Shown here one piece after another: positions 33,978 through 44,312 of a DNA stretch of 64,000 bases (positions within the stretch are counted from its first letter, which is position 1; every line of letters starts with the position of its first letter). The stretch covers positions 7,236,001 through 7,300,000 of the forward strand of contig CM032229.1 of NCBI GenBank assembly GCA_019009955.1. The letters are read 5' to 3'. Origin of the DNA: Riptortus pedestris. Lineage: Eukaryota; Arthropoda; Insecta; Hemiptera; Alydidae. The position numbers were made by a program, and so were the translations under genes. The notes beneath the pieces were generated by a model. The model was not told the DNA's origin. It saw only the letters and a program-made list of their open reading frames with translations, and did not search any database.

Positions 33978-34436
33978 TTGTCTGTTAACGCTCTAGCGGT
34001 CACAATTTTTGTTTGATCGTTACCAAACTCGGAATTTAAACTATTTATGTAAAAAGGAAGATCAAGTTCGTAAATGGCTGAAATCGGACCAGTGGGAGGG
34101 GGGTTTAGAGGGGAGATTTTTGAAAATACAAAATATCTCCGTTATTATGCATCGGACCGAACAATTGTATAAAATGAATCTTATTGCAAATTAAATTTAC
34201 TATAAATATTGTACTATACATTTATTCTGTATCTTGAATATTAACCGTGATATTTGCATTTGTATTCGGCGTGTGGTCGGCCGAGAGCTCTAGCGGCCGT
34301 TTCCGTAACTATTCGTCCCTCGTGAATAGGTTTAGAGGTTTCTTACTACTACTGTTGTTATTAGGCAGATTTCTCTATTGTAAAACTTCACGTGGGAAAT
34401 CTGCTTAGTTTACGCAGCCCCTGCGTGACGGACTTT
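33770..34436 (-). repeat. Family X, complete copy, minus strand
   Basis: Both ends are present: the 3' end as ttagcagatttccctcaaggg (CTAA plus hairpin, 33770-33790) and the 5' end as cgtgggaaatctgcttagtt..gcagcccctgcgtgacggac (34391-34433). A TA tract of about 80 nt (33895-33975) sits between ccgctcaaaatt and tacttgtctgttaacgctctagcgg, the position it takes in other copies. There is no coding capacity. Confidence 0.85.
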
Positions 34437-35439
34437 TTCGGTTTTCTTGTTTTAAGCCTTCACCATAAGGCCGCGCCCCTCGTCTTCTACGTATCGATTT
34501 GTTTACGTGTAAGGAATATGTGTTGTGAAGAGATCGCAAGTGTGTCATACTAGCACATGAAATATTTGCAAAGTTTTAGATGCCGGACTTTTTTCTTTCG
34601 TGTTCTTTAGTTCACGTTAGTTATTTCCATTGACGAAATAATAGAATCCATCAGAGTTTAGGAGACAAAATTCTTGAATGATAAACGAGAAATCTCTGTA
34701 TTATACTGTGACGCAAGAGACATTTGGGGAATATTTCTCAAGCATCCGCCGAAGCGAGTGACAGAATGTAATTTAGGATTCTTATGATTTCTAAATGGAA
34801 AATCACGAAATGCAATAGTAATATGTCACAGTCCGTCAAACGGAGATTGGAATAGGAATGGACAACTACGATTACGTTTTTACAAATGTAATGTATGTAA
34901 TGTAATAAAGTGACGGACAATCAGGATTGCAAGAATAGTTCACAATACTCTGTAACATTAGTTTAATTCTTCCGTGTCTCATAAGTTAATTTCCAAATAG
35001 TTGACATTTCAAACCTCTGCAGAAATATTTCAAGAAATACATAATGTATTCCAGTGAACAAGACAATACTGAGAGCATCTTAAAATTAGACAGCGTTAAA
35101 AAAGTAAACAATATTTTTCTTTATATTTCAGAAATAAGCGATACTGTGAGTCCTCCCTCTAACTTATGAATTACTTAATATATATACTTAAAAATTAGTG
35201 TTGAGCAAAAGATAATGTATGCCTAGAGTTATTGGTTTTTTGTATTTTGTTCATTTTAGTAACTATCTATAAATTTAGTAGTAAGTAAAATAGTAAACTT
35301 TGTCATGGGAAACTTATAATTAATTTTAAAATGTATTTGTACAAGATAATTCTTTTTCAACTAAAATATTTATCTATCTAATAGCCATTTCAATATTTAA
35401 TATAATATTATATCAAGCCCATCAAGTAATAGTATATTA
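34437..35439. other. No gene recognised
   Basis: A+T-rich sequence with no recognisable ORF or repeat. Confidence 0.4.
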
Positions 35440-36548
35440 CTACTAGCCCAACTTAGACTTTAGGGTATATTAAAATTCTCTGAGACGAACAGGAGTGGGG
35501 GTTATAAGGAAAGCCAGAAATTAAAAATAGCGATATTTCGTTTCCTATTGGTTTTTCGGCAAATATGAACATAACAAAAAGTTGTTTATTGTGTTATGTA
35601 GAGTAACTTTTGTTATATACACTTTTTTCGTATACCGAATTATAAATGAGATATACGCTAAAATCTATAGCGGAAGTGAACAATTTTATTTGCGAAAAAG
35701 ACCCAAACGAAATAAATAAAACTCGGTATGTGTATTAGCACTAACGCTTTCATTATAACAAGCCATACCAACATTTCTAGGGACGGGCAGCAGTGGGGGT
35801 TGTAAGGGAGGCCTGAATTTAAAAATAGCTGTATTTCGTTTTATATTCGTTTTTCGGCAAATATGAACATAACAAAAGTTGTTTATTTTGTTATGTAGAG
35901 TAACTTTTGTGATATTCATTTTTGTCATTTAACAAAGTATAAACGAGATATACACTATAAACTAAAGCGGGAGTCAACTATTTCATTGGGCGCTAACGAT
36001 TAAACCGAACTTAAAAAAAACTCGGTATATCAATTAGCATTAGTTCTTCCATGATTATAAGCTATATTAAAATTTTTAGGTTAGAGTGTGGATTATAAGG
36101 GAGGCTTGAAATAAAAATTCGCGATATTTCATTGTCTATTTGTTTTTCGACAAACATGCACATAACAAAAGTTGTTTACTTTGTTATTTAGATTAACTTT
36201 TGCTTTATACATTTCTCCAGGAATAATGTGTAGAGCAAGTAACTTGCGTAGAAATATTGATATCCTCAACAATTCATTCCAATTTGAACTATCAGGTTCC
36301 TCACCTGGAAAAATTAATTCAAATCTATGTTAATATTTTGTTTTTAATAACTGAAATCTATGCATAATGCACAGGAGACGGAAAATATGACAATATGGAG
36401 GACTGCGAAGTCTTACATAAAAATGTTTAGTATTAACAAATGCCAACAACGGGTTGGCCAACTCTAAACACTGGGACGGGTAAATGTCAAAATAGTGTGC
36501 AAAGTAAAGCCTAAAATCAATTCCCGGGCGAAGCCGGGTATCTAAGAT
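35440..36548 (+). mobile_element. Helitron, 5'-truncated, with internal triplication
   Basis: The 3' end has the hairpin cccgggcgaagccggg near 36523-36538 followed by a decayed CTAG (tatctaagatag). A unit of about 305 bp starting near ggagtgggggttataagg recurs at about 35490, 35795 and, shortened, 36088, each with ttttcggcaaatatgaacat-like and aacaaaagttgttta blocks. It is a non-coding relative of the element at 39705-41334. Confidence 0.7.
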
Positions 36549-36549
36549 A

Positions 36550-36594
<45 letters not shown>
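36549..36594. repeat. (TA)n tract
   Basis: A TA run between a Helitron 3' end and the next Helitron 5' fragment. Confidence 0.9.
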
Positions 36595-36597
<3 letters not shown>

Positions 36598-36767
36598 GTA
36601 ACGCCTGTCTATTCTTTAATTTTTTTCTGGAAATTTCACATGGATTCGTTTACATGAAATAGACACGATATCTGCAAATATTGGGCTGGGTGTCTGTCAG
36701 TTTGTTTGTTACCTATTCACACATAAACTTGGTACGTAAATTACTATTAACCCAACACGATATTTAA
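36595..36767 (+). mobile_element. Helitron 5' fragment
   Basis: aattgtaacgcctgtct..aatttttttctggaaatttcacat..ttgttacctattcacacataaac..actattaacccaac matches the 5' part of 39705-41334. It is cut off by a family X copy starting at 36768. Confidence 0.65.
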
Positions 36768-37353
36768 AATTCCGTCACTCAGGGGCATCTTTAACTAAGC
36801 AGATTTCCCATGTGCGTCACGTATTTGCATTTACCTCAAAAGTTCAAAGAGAATAATTTTTGGTATTTAGGCTTCCAATAATGTGCTTCATAATATACCT
36901 TTCTGTTAATATGACATGAGTAGGAGTGGGGGTTTGCTGAACACCGAAAACTAAAAAATGCAAATATCTCGCTTAATACTCAAGATAGAGCAAAAACGCA
37001 CATAAAAACGTTTATTGAACATCACATTTTCAATAAGATTGGTTGTATACAATATTTTGATCTGATGTATAGTAACGGAGATATTTCGAATTTTCGAAAT
37101 TCCTCCCTCTAAACTCCCCCTCCCCCCACTGGTCCTATTTCAGACATTAACGAACTTGATCTTTCTTAGTTCATAGAACGATTAAATAACGATTTTGGTT
37201 ACAGAGTAACTGGAGTGTTACAGACACACATATATAGTTTTAAAAACCGGACCTCATTTTCATCGTCTCCTGGGTAGGATCGAAGGACATTTGAAGAATA
37301 TCTTGGAAAATTGCATCATAAATATGACCTCAATAGCTTCTCTCAAGGGAAAT
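36768..37353 (+). repeat. Family X, complete copy, plus strand
   Basis: Starts aaattccgtcactcagggg..aactaagcagatttcccatgtg. It has gagtaggagtgggggtttgctg, atctcgcttaatactcaagatagag and ggacctcattttcatcgtctcctgggtaggatcg. It ends caatagcttctctcaagggaaatctgct. The TA tract is reduced to acatatatag. Confidence 0.8.
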
Positions 37354-37527
37354 CTGCTGAAATTTGATATAAGTAAGAAAATCGTTGCTAAACCAGTGTC
37401 GGAGATGGGTTTAGAGGGGACATTTTGAAAATTCGAAATATCTCCATTGTTATAGATCTAATCGAAAAAGTTTATATAAGGAATCTTATTGACAATTTAA
37501 TGTTCCGAAAAAGTTGTAATATAAGTA

Positions 37528-38040
37528 CAGTTGTCCCACGATAATCCGACACTTTTTAATCCGACGTACTCGGTAGTCCGACGCGCTACAGGCAGCAACA
37601 TGCATCTCCCTCCCACCGCTCCGGCAGGAAGCAAAACAAACCTGCAGTGAAAAATGGCAAGCACAAGTGTGAAACGTAAACATAAAACATTAAGTTTATC
37701 TGAAAAATGGGAAATTATTAAACGAATAGACCGTGGTGAAACTCCCAGTGCAATATCTAAAGAGTATGACATTGGACGACCTACTGTCTACGATATTGTG
37801 AAAAATAGGGAAAAAATTGAAAAATTCATAAAGTCTGTTGATGATGAGCCTGTACATGTATCCTGGTATTAATAAATTACATGTACCTTTATTGTTTCTT
37901 CCTTTTTTTTAAACTTCATTGTGTTCAAACGCATTAAGAATAAAACATCTTTGATAATATGACATTTTTGGTAATCCGACATTTTCGGTAATCCGACACT
38001 CTCTCGGTCCCTTAACTGTCGGATTATCGAGAGACAACTG
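37528..38040 (+). mobile_element. Tigger/pogo-like deletion derivative
   Basis: A 513-bp element with terminal inverted repeats of 24 bp and 2 mismatches (cagttgtcccacgataatcc... against its partner at 38017-38040). It is flanked by TA duplications (37526-37527, 38041-38042). Several taatccgac words repeat near both ends. It keeps only the first exon-like part of a pogo/Tigger transposase. Confidence 0.9.
37654..37872 (+). CDS. Tigger DNA-binding domain remnant (CENP-B N / psq HTH)
   Basis: An open frame of 72 codons starting MASTSVKRKHKTLSLSEK, with IIKRIDRGETPSAISKEY and RPTVYDIVKN: the N-terminal psq-type helix-turn-helix shared by pogo/Tigger transposases, jerky and CENP-B. The frame ends after VDDEPVHVSWY. 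The second HTH and the whole DDE catalytic domain are absent, so it cannot transpose. The HTH itself is undamaged and could in principle bind Tigger ends if expressed. There is no evidence of expression. Confidence 0.8.
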   Translation: MASTSVKRKHKTLSLSEKWEIIKRIDRGETPSAISKEYDIGRPTVYDIVKNREKIEKFIKSVDDEPVHVSWY

Positions 38041-38130
38041 TATTTTGCTATCAAGAATATTAATCGTGATATTTGGATTTCTATGTTTTCGTCCTGTGGT
38101 TAACCCCAACTCTTACTCATGCCATATTAA

Positions 38131-38900
38131 TAATAAGCTGATATAACAAAGTCAACCCAAACTTTAATTGTAAAATAAGTTAGAGATAGAAGAATTTAGA
38201 TCGAGTAATGTTAGAGAATCGATGCGGTTAACTAATTCACGACCTTCAATAGTTGTTCTATTTTTTCATAGCTCATTCATTAGTGAAATGGTCCATCAGA
38301 AACAGCTCCTAGCTACTCACCAGGATGTTAATGTCAAAATAAATACTCATTTGGAATTTGTGTCCATCTTGAATCATGTTGGATACTCATTCAGTCAGAA
38401 GAGATAGTGAAGGATCTTTTATGACTGGAAGGAATTGGCCCAGAAGGTCTTTCTCATAACTACCGTGTACAATCATAGGCCTTCCAAAGCAAGAACTGAA
38501 CTCGCCACTCTAAATTCCTTTTTAATAATAAAGCAAACACTGGTATTCCCTTGCCTAATAATTTTCCCACAACTGCATAGATGGATTCGTGGCCAAAAGA
38601 GGTCGAGGGCCTCAGCTTGTAGACACTTGTTCGATGCCCTTGCGGGATGAAAGTGTTTTTTCTCCAACGGTCACTGATGACCTCGCTAAAGGTCCTAAGG
38701 TCGGCCAGCCATCCTCTCCGCACAAAAACGACAAATCATCCCTGGAATGGGCAGATTCTAGCCAAAGGTCAGCCCGACTTCCTTTCTAATGATGTCAGCC
38801 GTATCTGACTAAACCCATTCTTGTTTCTTACGCTCATCAATGGTGACTCGCCATCGTAGGACTCTAATTCTAATCTTACCAAGTATCTTACACAAACACC
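38131..38900. other. No gene recognised
   Basis: Several overlapping short ORFs on both strands (38222-38789) with no motif that I recognise. Base composition is less A+T-rich than the flanks, so a decayed coding segment is possible. Confidence 0.35.
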
Positions 38901-39256
38901 TCCGTCAAGCAGTCTCAGCGCAAACTAAGCAAATTTCCCGGTGTCACACACTTGTGATCTCCTCTCTCCACATATTCTGTCCTTCTATGTAAAACAAACC
39001 TGGGGTAGGTAGGAGGGGGGGGGGGTAACGAGAAGCGTGAAAAAGAATGTATAACAACTCGATTAATAATTGAGATACGAAGAATGCATAGAAATACAAA
39101 TTAAGATCATTAATAGTATAAGAAGATTGTTTCTATAACATTTAACGACCCCACTGGTAATAACGGAAATATTTTGAGTTTTCGTGTATTCGGTATAATA
39201 AAGATCTCATGAAAACAATATTTATTATTTAGGCATTGAATGAAGTGGTTAATGTT
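38901..39256 (+). repeat. Family X 5' fragment
   Basis: cctccgtcaagcagtctcagcgcaaactaagcaaatttccc followed by tgtgatctcctctctccacatattctgtcctt, then a degraded body. Confidence 0.6.
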
Positions 39257-39373
39257 TTAGCAGATTTCCCCTAAGGGAAATCAGCTATTGAGGTCGTTCT
39301 TATGACGCGATTTTCGAAACATTTCTTCAAATGTTCATCGATCCTACCCAGGAGATGACGAAAATGAGGTGTG

Positions 39374-39415
<42 letters not shown>
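39257..39415 (-). repeat. Family X 3' end plus TA tract
   Basis: ttagcagatttcccctaagggaaatcagctattgagg (3' hairpin and CTAA), then catcgatcctacccaggagatgacgaaaatgagg, then (TA)n at 39383-39414. Confidence 0.8.
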
Positions 39416-39417
<2 letters not shown>

Positions 39418-39419
39418 TA

Positions 39420-39704
39420 TGAACTTTTGAAGGGACCTTTGTGTCGTCATCTCCTGTGTAGGATCGATGGACCTTTGAAGAAATTGTTTGATAAACGCGT
39501 GTTGAGTACAACCTCAATAGCTGTTTTCCCTTATAGTATAAGAAGAATGGTTCTATAACTATTTATGATGCCACTCATAAGGAAAGAAATATTTTGAATT
39601 TCCTCCGATTTCTGCCCATGACAAATATGATCTTCAGTGTTCACTGAAACCGGGGTTATATGAAAATGAGATCCGTTCAAAAATAAAAATATATATATAT
39701 ATAT
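39420..39704. repeat. Family X scraps in both orientations
   Basis: 39430-39535 is a plus-strand 3' end (gtcgtcatctcctgtgtaggatcgatgg..cctcaatagctgttttccc). 39540-39650 is the minus-strand scrap also found at 33600. 39660-39704 resembles the block before the TA tract (gaaaatgagatccgttcaaaa). Confidence 0.6.
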
Positions 39705-39926
39705 AAAATTGTAACCTCTGTCTGTGCATTGATTTTTTTCGCGAAATTTCACGATAACTTTTCGTTTCACATGTCATAGACACCATAACTGCATTTTGTA
39801 TCTTTGATGTCTGTTTGTTTGTTTATTTTTTTGTTACCTTTTCACGCATAAACGGCCGAACCGAATTTTATGAAACTTAGTATGTATATTACTACTAACC
39901 CAACTTAAAACTTTAGGCTATATTAA

Positions 39927-40830
39927 CCCTTCACAGACAAGGAATATGAAAATTACATTGCAGGCAAGCTGGGTCACGGGTGACCCAGTCACATTTATAG
40001 CACATTTTTTTCATTTTAACAAAAATATTCCAGTTGTTGTTTTTTTTTTTATAAAAAGAGAAAGTATAGTTTGAAAAATTTATTTCATTTAGCAATATAC
40101 ATAATATGATAAAAATACAAAAACTTACATTAGTAGGAACTATACTTAAATTAGTAGGAACGTAGAGTTCCAGACCTTTGGTATGCGTTAAAACGAGTAA
40201 ACTCCTAGAAGGGAAAAAATAAGAAATTTCCAGCTATAAAAGACGAGAAAATTTAATAAAATCTTAGTGATTAAATAATTTTCAGTAAGTTCCATTCATC
40301 CGGCAGTCCAGCAATAATTTTTCCTACTCTGAACAGTCAAAAACTTTCCAGATCAAAATAAATAGTTTAAACTCTTACAGAAAAAATATATATAAAAAAA
40401 TACTCTACGGAAAAAAGAATAAGAAAATATGAGGGATAAAAAATAAAAAAAAAGAAATAAACTCTTAGTAATGAAAGTTCACTAATACTTCAAACTCAGA
40501 ACAATCTAACAATCTTCTATTTCTTCATCTTCTTCAGGTGAGACTCTGGTAATGCATCGAGAACAAATACTTAGCCTATGCTCAGCACCTAGGCTGCGAT
40601 TACAATGAGCGCAGTTTGATGTACCCTTACGATCTCTTGATTTTTCACAAAAAGCACACCGACGTCTTGAAGTGCTGGGTCCAGGCTGATTCTCAATTTC
40701 TTTTTCATCAACTCTCGGAAGGAGGGGAGGGGTACCGTGCACTCCCCCTCCCCTCCTTCCCTTACTTTACTCAGAATATTATTTTTACCAACCTCTGGGT
40801 CACCGGCGACCCAGCCTTGCCTGTGAAGGG
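39927..40830 (-). mobile_element. piggyBac-like deletion derivative, family 2
   Basis: A 904-bp element between TTAA duplications (39923-39926, 40831-40834). The 16-bp terminal repeats start cccttcacagacaagg, with one mismatch. Next to each end is a GGGTCAC..GTGACCC-type palindrome (near 39970-39985 and 40797-40813), likely a protein-binding site. Only the C-terminal tail of the transposase is retained. Confidence 0.9.
40506..40742 (-). pseudogene. piggyBac C-terminal cysteine-rich domain remnant
   Basis: Open frame on the minus strand with CAFCEK, then C-x2-C (CAHC), H and a final C-x2-C (CSRC): the cross-brace cysteine-rich domain that in piggyBac transposases recognises the transposon ends. 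It is preceded by a proline/acid linker (ENQPGPSTSRR) and followed by an acidic end (PEEDEEIEDC). All catalytic Asp blocks are deleted. The ATG at 40742 is accidental; the natural frame came from upstream. Confidence 0.75.
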
Positions 40831-41334
40831 TTAATATCCTCTAAGATGAGGAGTGGGGGTTATAAGGGAAGCCAGAAATTAAAAATAGCGATATTTCGTT
40901 TCCTACTGGTTTTTCGGCAAATATGAACATGACAAAAGTTGTTTACTATTTAGATTAACTTTTGTTTTATACATTTCTCCAGGAACAATCTGCGGAGGAA
41001 GTAATGTGGGTAGAAATATTGATATGCTCAACAATTGATTCCAATTTGAACCTCACCTGGAAATATTAATTCAGATCTACGTTAATATTTTGTCTTTAAT
41101 AACTGAAATCTAAGCATAATCCACAAGAAACGGTAAATATGACAATTTGGTGGACAGTGAAGACTTCCATAAAAAATTGATTTTATTATTAATAAATGCC
41201 AACAACGGGTATTAACCCGAAACACTGGGACGGGTTAATGTCAAAATATTGTGCAAATTAAAACCTTGCCAAAAAAATACCATCACCATTCAGCCTCAAA
41301 TAAATTCCCGGGCGAAGCCGGGTATCTGAGCTAG

Positions 41335-41335
41335 T

Positions 41336-41366
<31 letters not shown>

Positions 41367-42066
41367 TGTCTGTTAACGCTCTAGCGGTCGCAATTTTTGT
41401 TTGATCGTTACGGAAACTCCATATTTAACAATAGTTTTATGTAAAAAGACAGATCAAGTTCGTTAATGGCTTAAATCGTACCAGAGGGAGGGGGGGTTTA
41501 GAGGGGGGATTTTTGAAAATTTAAAATATCTCCGTTATTATGCATCGGATCGAAAAATTGTATAAGTCCAATCTTATTGAAAATTAATTTTACTATAAAT
41601 ATTGTTATATACTTTTAATCTCTATCTTGAATATTAACCTAGATATTTGCATTTTTATGAAGTCTGTGGGTATAGTTCGGATTAGGGCGGCCGTTTCCGT
41701 AACTGATCGGCTCAGGTGGAACTTCTTCTAATCTTTCCTATCGTTTCTAACCTTACCTTACCATCCTTACTTTGCGAGATTTATGCAAATAAGTTCTGTT
41801 CAGTCGCCTCCCCCCCCCTTTCTTTAGTTCTTGGACTGCTAAAATTTGAGTTATTAACATATAAATTATTTTTACAATTCAGATTCGGGGGTTTATTTTA
41901 ATAAATTTCAAGAATTGGGAATTTATTTTAATTAACTGAAAGATTTCTCATTACCGTTTCTATTTAATTACGGTGGTATTGTGTTACCAGTATGCAGATT
42001 TCGCTATTGCTAAACTTCACATGGGAAATCTGCTTAGTTTACGCAGCCCCTGCGTGACGGACTTTT
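41335..42066 (-). repeat. Family X copy, minus strand, interrupted by the Helitron
   Basis: TA tract at 41335-41361, then tgtctgttaacgctctagcggtcgcaattttt, gaaatcgtaccagaggg-type G-rich block, tctccgttattatgcatcggatcg, ggccgtttccgtaactg. It ends at the 5' terminus cgcagcccctgcgtgacggac near 42040-42062. The rest of its 3' portion lies left of the Helitron. Confidence 0.75.
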
Positions 42067-42841
42067 CTCTATCATGCATATTAACCGAGATATTTGGAAT
42101 TTTTAGTTTTCGCCTTTATTTGTAATAATGTCATATTAAAAATCAAGTGTTATATCATGAACCGCTTTAATGGAAGCTTAAATACGAAATATTGTTTTCA
42201 TTGAACTTTTACTGTGGGAGGTAAGTGCAAATATGTTGTGTAATGACGAAATTATTTAAGAATTTATGTTCTGAGCTCGAAAATGTTTATTTATTTTGTG
42301 TCATACTTGATATTTTTATAGTTCTGTGCCCCACCCTAGGTTTATTATATGATAATTAGTACCAACGCTCTAACTCACATGGCTAACCTGAACCCCTATA
42401 GAACCATTACTGTATAGACAGTCCAGTGTAAGAGAGCAGACATGACTAGTCCTCAGGTATGTTGGAGGCGCTATCTACTTGGTTTATGCACGTGAAGCTG
42501 TAAATGCCAAACGTTGCTCGAGGTGGGTCGGATCCCATCTTCCATTAGTGATGGCATTTCAAGGACTCATTGCAGCAATCCTCTCATATCGTAGGTTCGA
42601 TATCTCCACAGATTTTAATTAACTCAGCAAAACCTATCTAATATGCATAGAAAAGATCCTCCACTCATAGGCTGCGTAAGCGTATATATGGTGAGATGGC
42701 ATCTTGTCCATTTCACCACATATTCTCTATTTATATGTAAAAAATGTATGAATAGAAGGAGTGGTGATACTGATGTAACCAGAACAAATTGCATAGAATG
42801 CTTGAGTCTGGTCGACTCTTGATAACAGAAATATACATATA
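42067..42841. other. Mostly unassigned
   Basis: 42067-42310 has minus-strand family X-like blocks (attaaccgagatatttggaattttt, cttaaatacgaaatattgttttcattgaac). 42400-42620 has a gtaggttcgatatctcc word that only loosely resembles a B box. There is no gene. Confidence 0.35.
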
Positions 42842-43740
42842 CAGGGCGCCGGTGGCCGTGCGTCTGAAGATAAAATTCCGTCACGCAGGGGCTGCGTAAA
42901 CGAAGCAGATTTCCCACGTGGAATTATACACTAAAGAAATCTCCATACGAGAGCCGAACAGTTACGGAAACGGCTGAACTAGCTTTTGGCGGGAAACTCA
43001 TTCGTCCGTTATCCGCCCACATTTCATAAAAATGCAAATATCTCGGTTAATATTCAAGATAGAGAATAAATGTATAGAACAATATTTATAGTAAATTTAA
43101 TTTTCAATAAGATTGGGTCTAAACAATTGTTTGATCCGACGTATGGTAATGGAGATATTTCGAAAATCCCCCCGTGAACCCCCCACCTCCCTCTTGTCCG
43201 ATTTCAGCCATTAACAACTTGATCTTCTTTTGTTTTGCATAAAACGTTTAAATATCGAGTTTGGTAACAATCAAACAAAAATTGTGACCGCTAGAGCGTC
43301 CAGACAAATATACATATATATAATTTTGAACGGACCTCATTTTCGTCATCTCCTGAGTACGATCGATGGACATTTGAAGAAATTTTTCGGAAATAGCATC
43401 ATGAGTACGACCTCAATAGCTGATTTCGCTAAAGGGAAATCTGCTAAAAGTAGGTGCAGGTTCAATCCCCACCAAGAGAGATAACTAGTTCACGAAGTTG
43501 CCCACAGAGCGCACTATTGCCACATCGCTTATCAATCAACAGGAGTCTAAATGTATACAAGTCTGAAATCACCCTGGGATGACTAACGATTATGACTCTC
43601 TTAGCTCCCGTCCAGAGTAAGGCTGACAGCGTGACCTGACCCTCCGGTACAATGGGGCCAGTCACTCTACTGGAGACAACTCATTCCAGGTCCTTCTTGG
43701 ATAACGGAGGTTGATCACTCACTACGTACGTATACCCCTT
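42842..43740 (+). mobile_element. tRNA-derived SINE split by family X
   Basis: The left part cagggcgccggtggccgtgcgtctgaag has an A-box-like tggccgtgcg. After the family X insert the sequence resumes gtaggtgcaggttcaatccccacc with a perfect B box (ggttcaatcc). Removing the insert gives roughly normal tRNA spacing. The body at 43470-43740 matches 2376-2650 inverted. Confidence 0.6.
42873..43450 (+). repeat. Family X, complete copy, best reference copy
   Basis: About 575 bp from attccgtcacgcaggggctgcg with its 6-bp hairpin and aagcagatttcccacgtg. It continues through atctcggttaatattcaagatagag, the C-rich block, gtgaccgctagagcgt, a short TA tract and cgtcatctcctgagtacgatcgatgg. It ends agctgatttcgctaaagggaaatctgctaa. 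AGCAGATTTCCC near the 5' end is the inverse of GGGAAATCTGCT at the 3' end, as in Helentron/DINE-1 subterminal repeats. There is no ORF. Confidence 0.85.
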
Positions 43741-43802
43741 GATCACGAGCTATAATCTCTCGAGTCTTGCTCGAAAGTGTTGTGTTTTGCTATTAGAAGA
43801 CA

Positions 43803-43829
43803 TCAAAATAATCTCTCTCTCTCCCCCCC

Positions 43830-43866
<37 letters not shown>

Positions 43867-43950
43867 GCTCTCTCTGTCTCTGTCTCTCTCTCTCTCTCTC
43901 TCTCTGTCGATCTCTCTCGCTCTCTCTCTCGCGCTCTCTCTCTCTCTCTC
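43803..43950. repeat. (CT)n low-complexity tract
   Basis: CT dinucleotides with C runs and gt/cg interruptions. The long ORF here is only translated repeat. Confidence 0.95.
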
Positions 43951-43954
43951 CGTG

Positions 43955-44312
43955 GGATTAGGGTTTACATGGAGGAATTTCAAATCTTCTTGATATCTCC
44001 GTTATTATGCGTCGGATCGAAAAACTGTATAGAACTAATCTGATTGAAAATGCAATATTCTATAAATGTTGGTATATGTTCATATCTTGATTATTATCAG
44101 AGATATGTGCATTTTATGTTTTCGGCCCTCTGTAAACCCCCACTCCTACTCATGTCATATCAACAATAAGCTGTTATATTATGAAACACATTATTTGAAA
44201 CATGAATAGCAAATATGGTTCTTACTGAACTTTTACTTTTTGAGTTAAATGCAAATACGAGGCACACGTGGGAAATCTCCTCAGTTTCCTCAGCCCCTGC
44301 GTGACCGACATT
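43955..44312 (-). repeat. Family X copy lacking its 3' end
   Basis: gatatctccgttattatgcgtcggatcgaaa, then tgttttcggccctctgtaaacccccactcctactcatgtcat. It ends cacacgtgggaaatctcctcag..cagcccctgcgtgaccgaca at the 5' terminus. Confidence 0.75.

Larger units (their letters stand above)
37380..38130 (-). repeat. Family X fragment split by Tigger
   Basis: The left half, gaaatatctccattgttatagatc..aagtttatataaggaatcttattg, stops at 37527. It resumes at 38041 with tattttgctatcaagaatattaatcgtgatattt, which are adjacent blocks in intact copies. Confidence 0.75.
39705..41334 (+). mobile_element. Helitron (non-autonomous), hosting a piggyBac relic
   Basis: The 3' end is canonical: hairpin cccgggcgaagccggg (41307-41322), eight bases, then CTAG (41331-41334) followed by T. 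The 5' end is near aattgtaacctctgtctgt at 39707. It lies inside a (TA)n tract of a family X copy, consistent with Helitron insertion between A and T without duplication. No Rep/helicase coding is present. The piggyBac relic at 39927-40830 interrupts the block that in other copies reads ggctatattaatattctctgag. Confidence 0.8.

Noticed and set aside
43585..43605. Short match to the R2/R1 target core of 28S rRNA (tatgactctctta)
   Set aside because: The same segment is part of a SINE-like body whose other copy at 2376-2650 reads tatgcctctcttag, so the resemblance to rRNA is coincidental.
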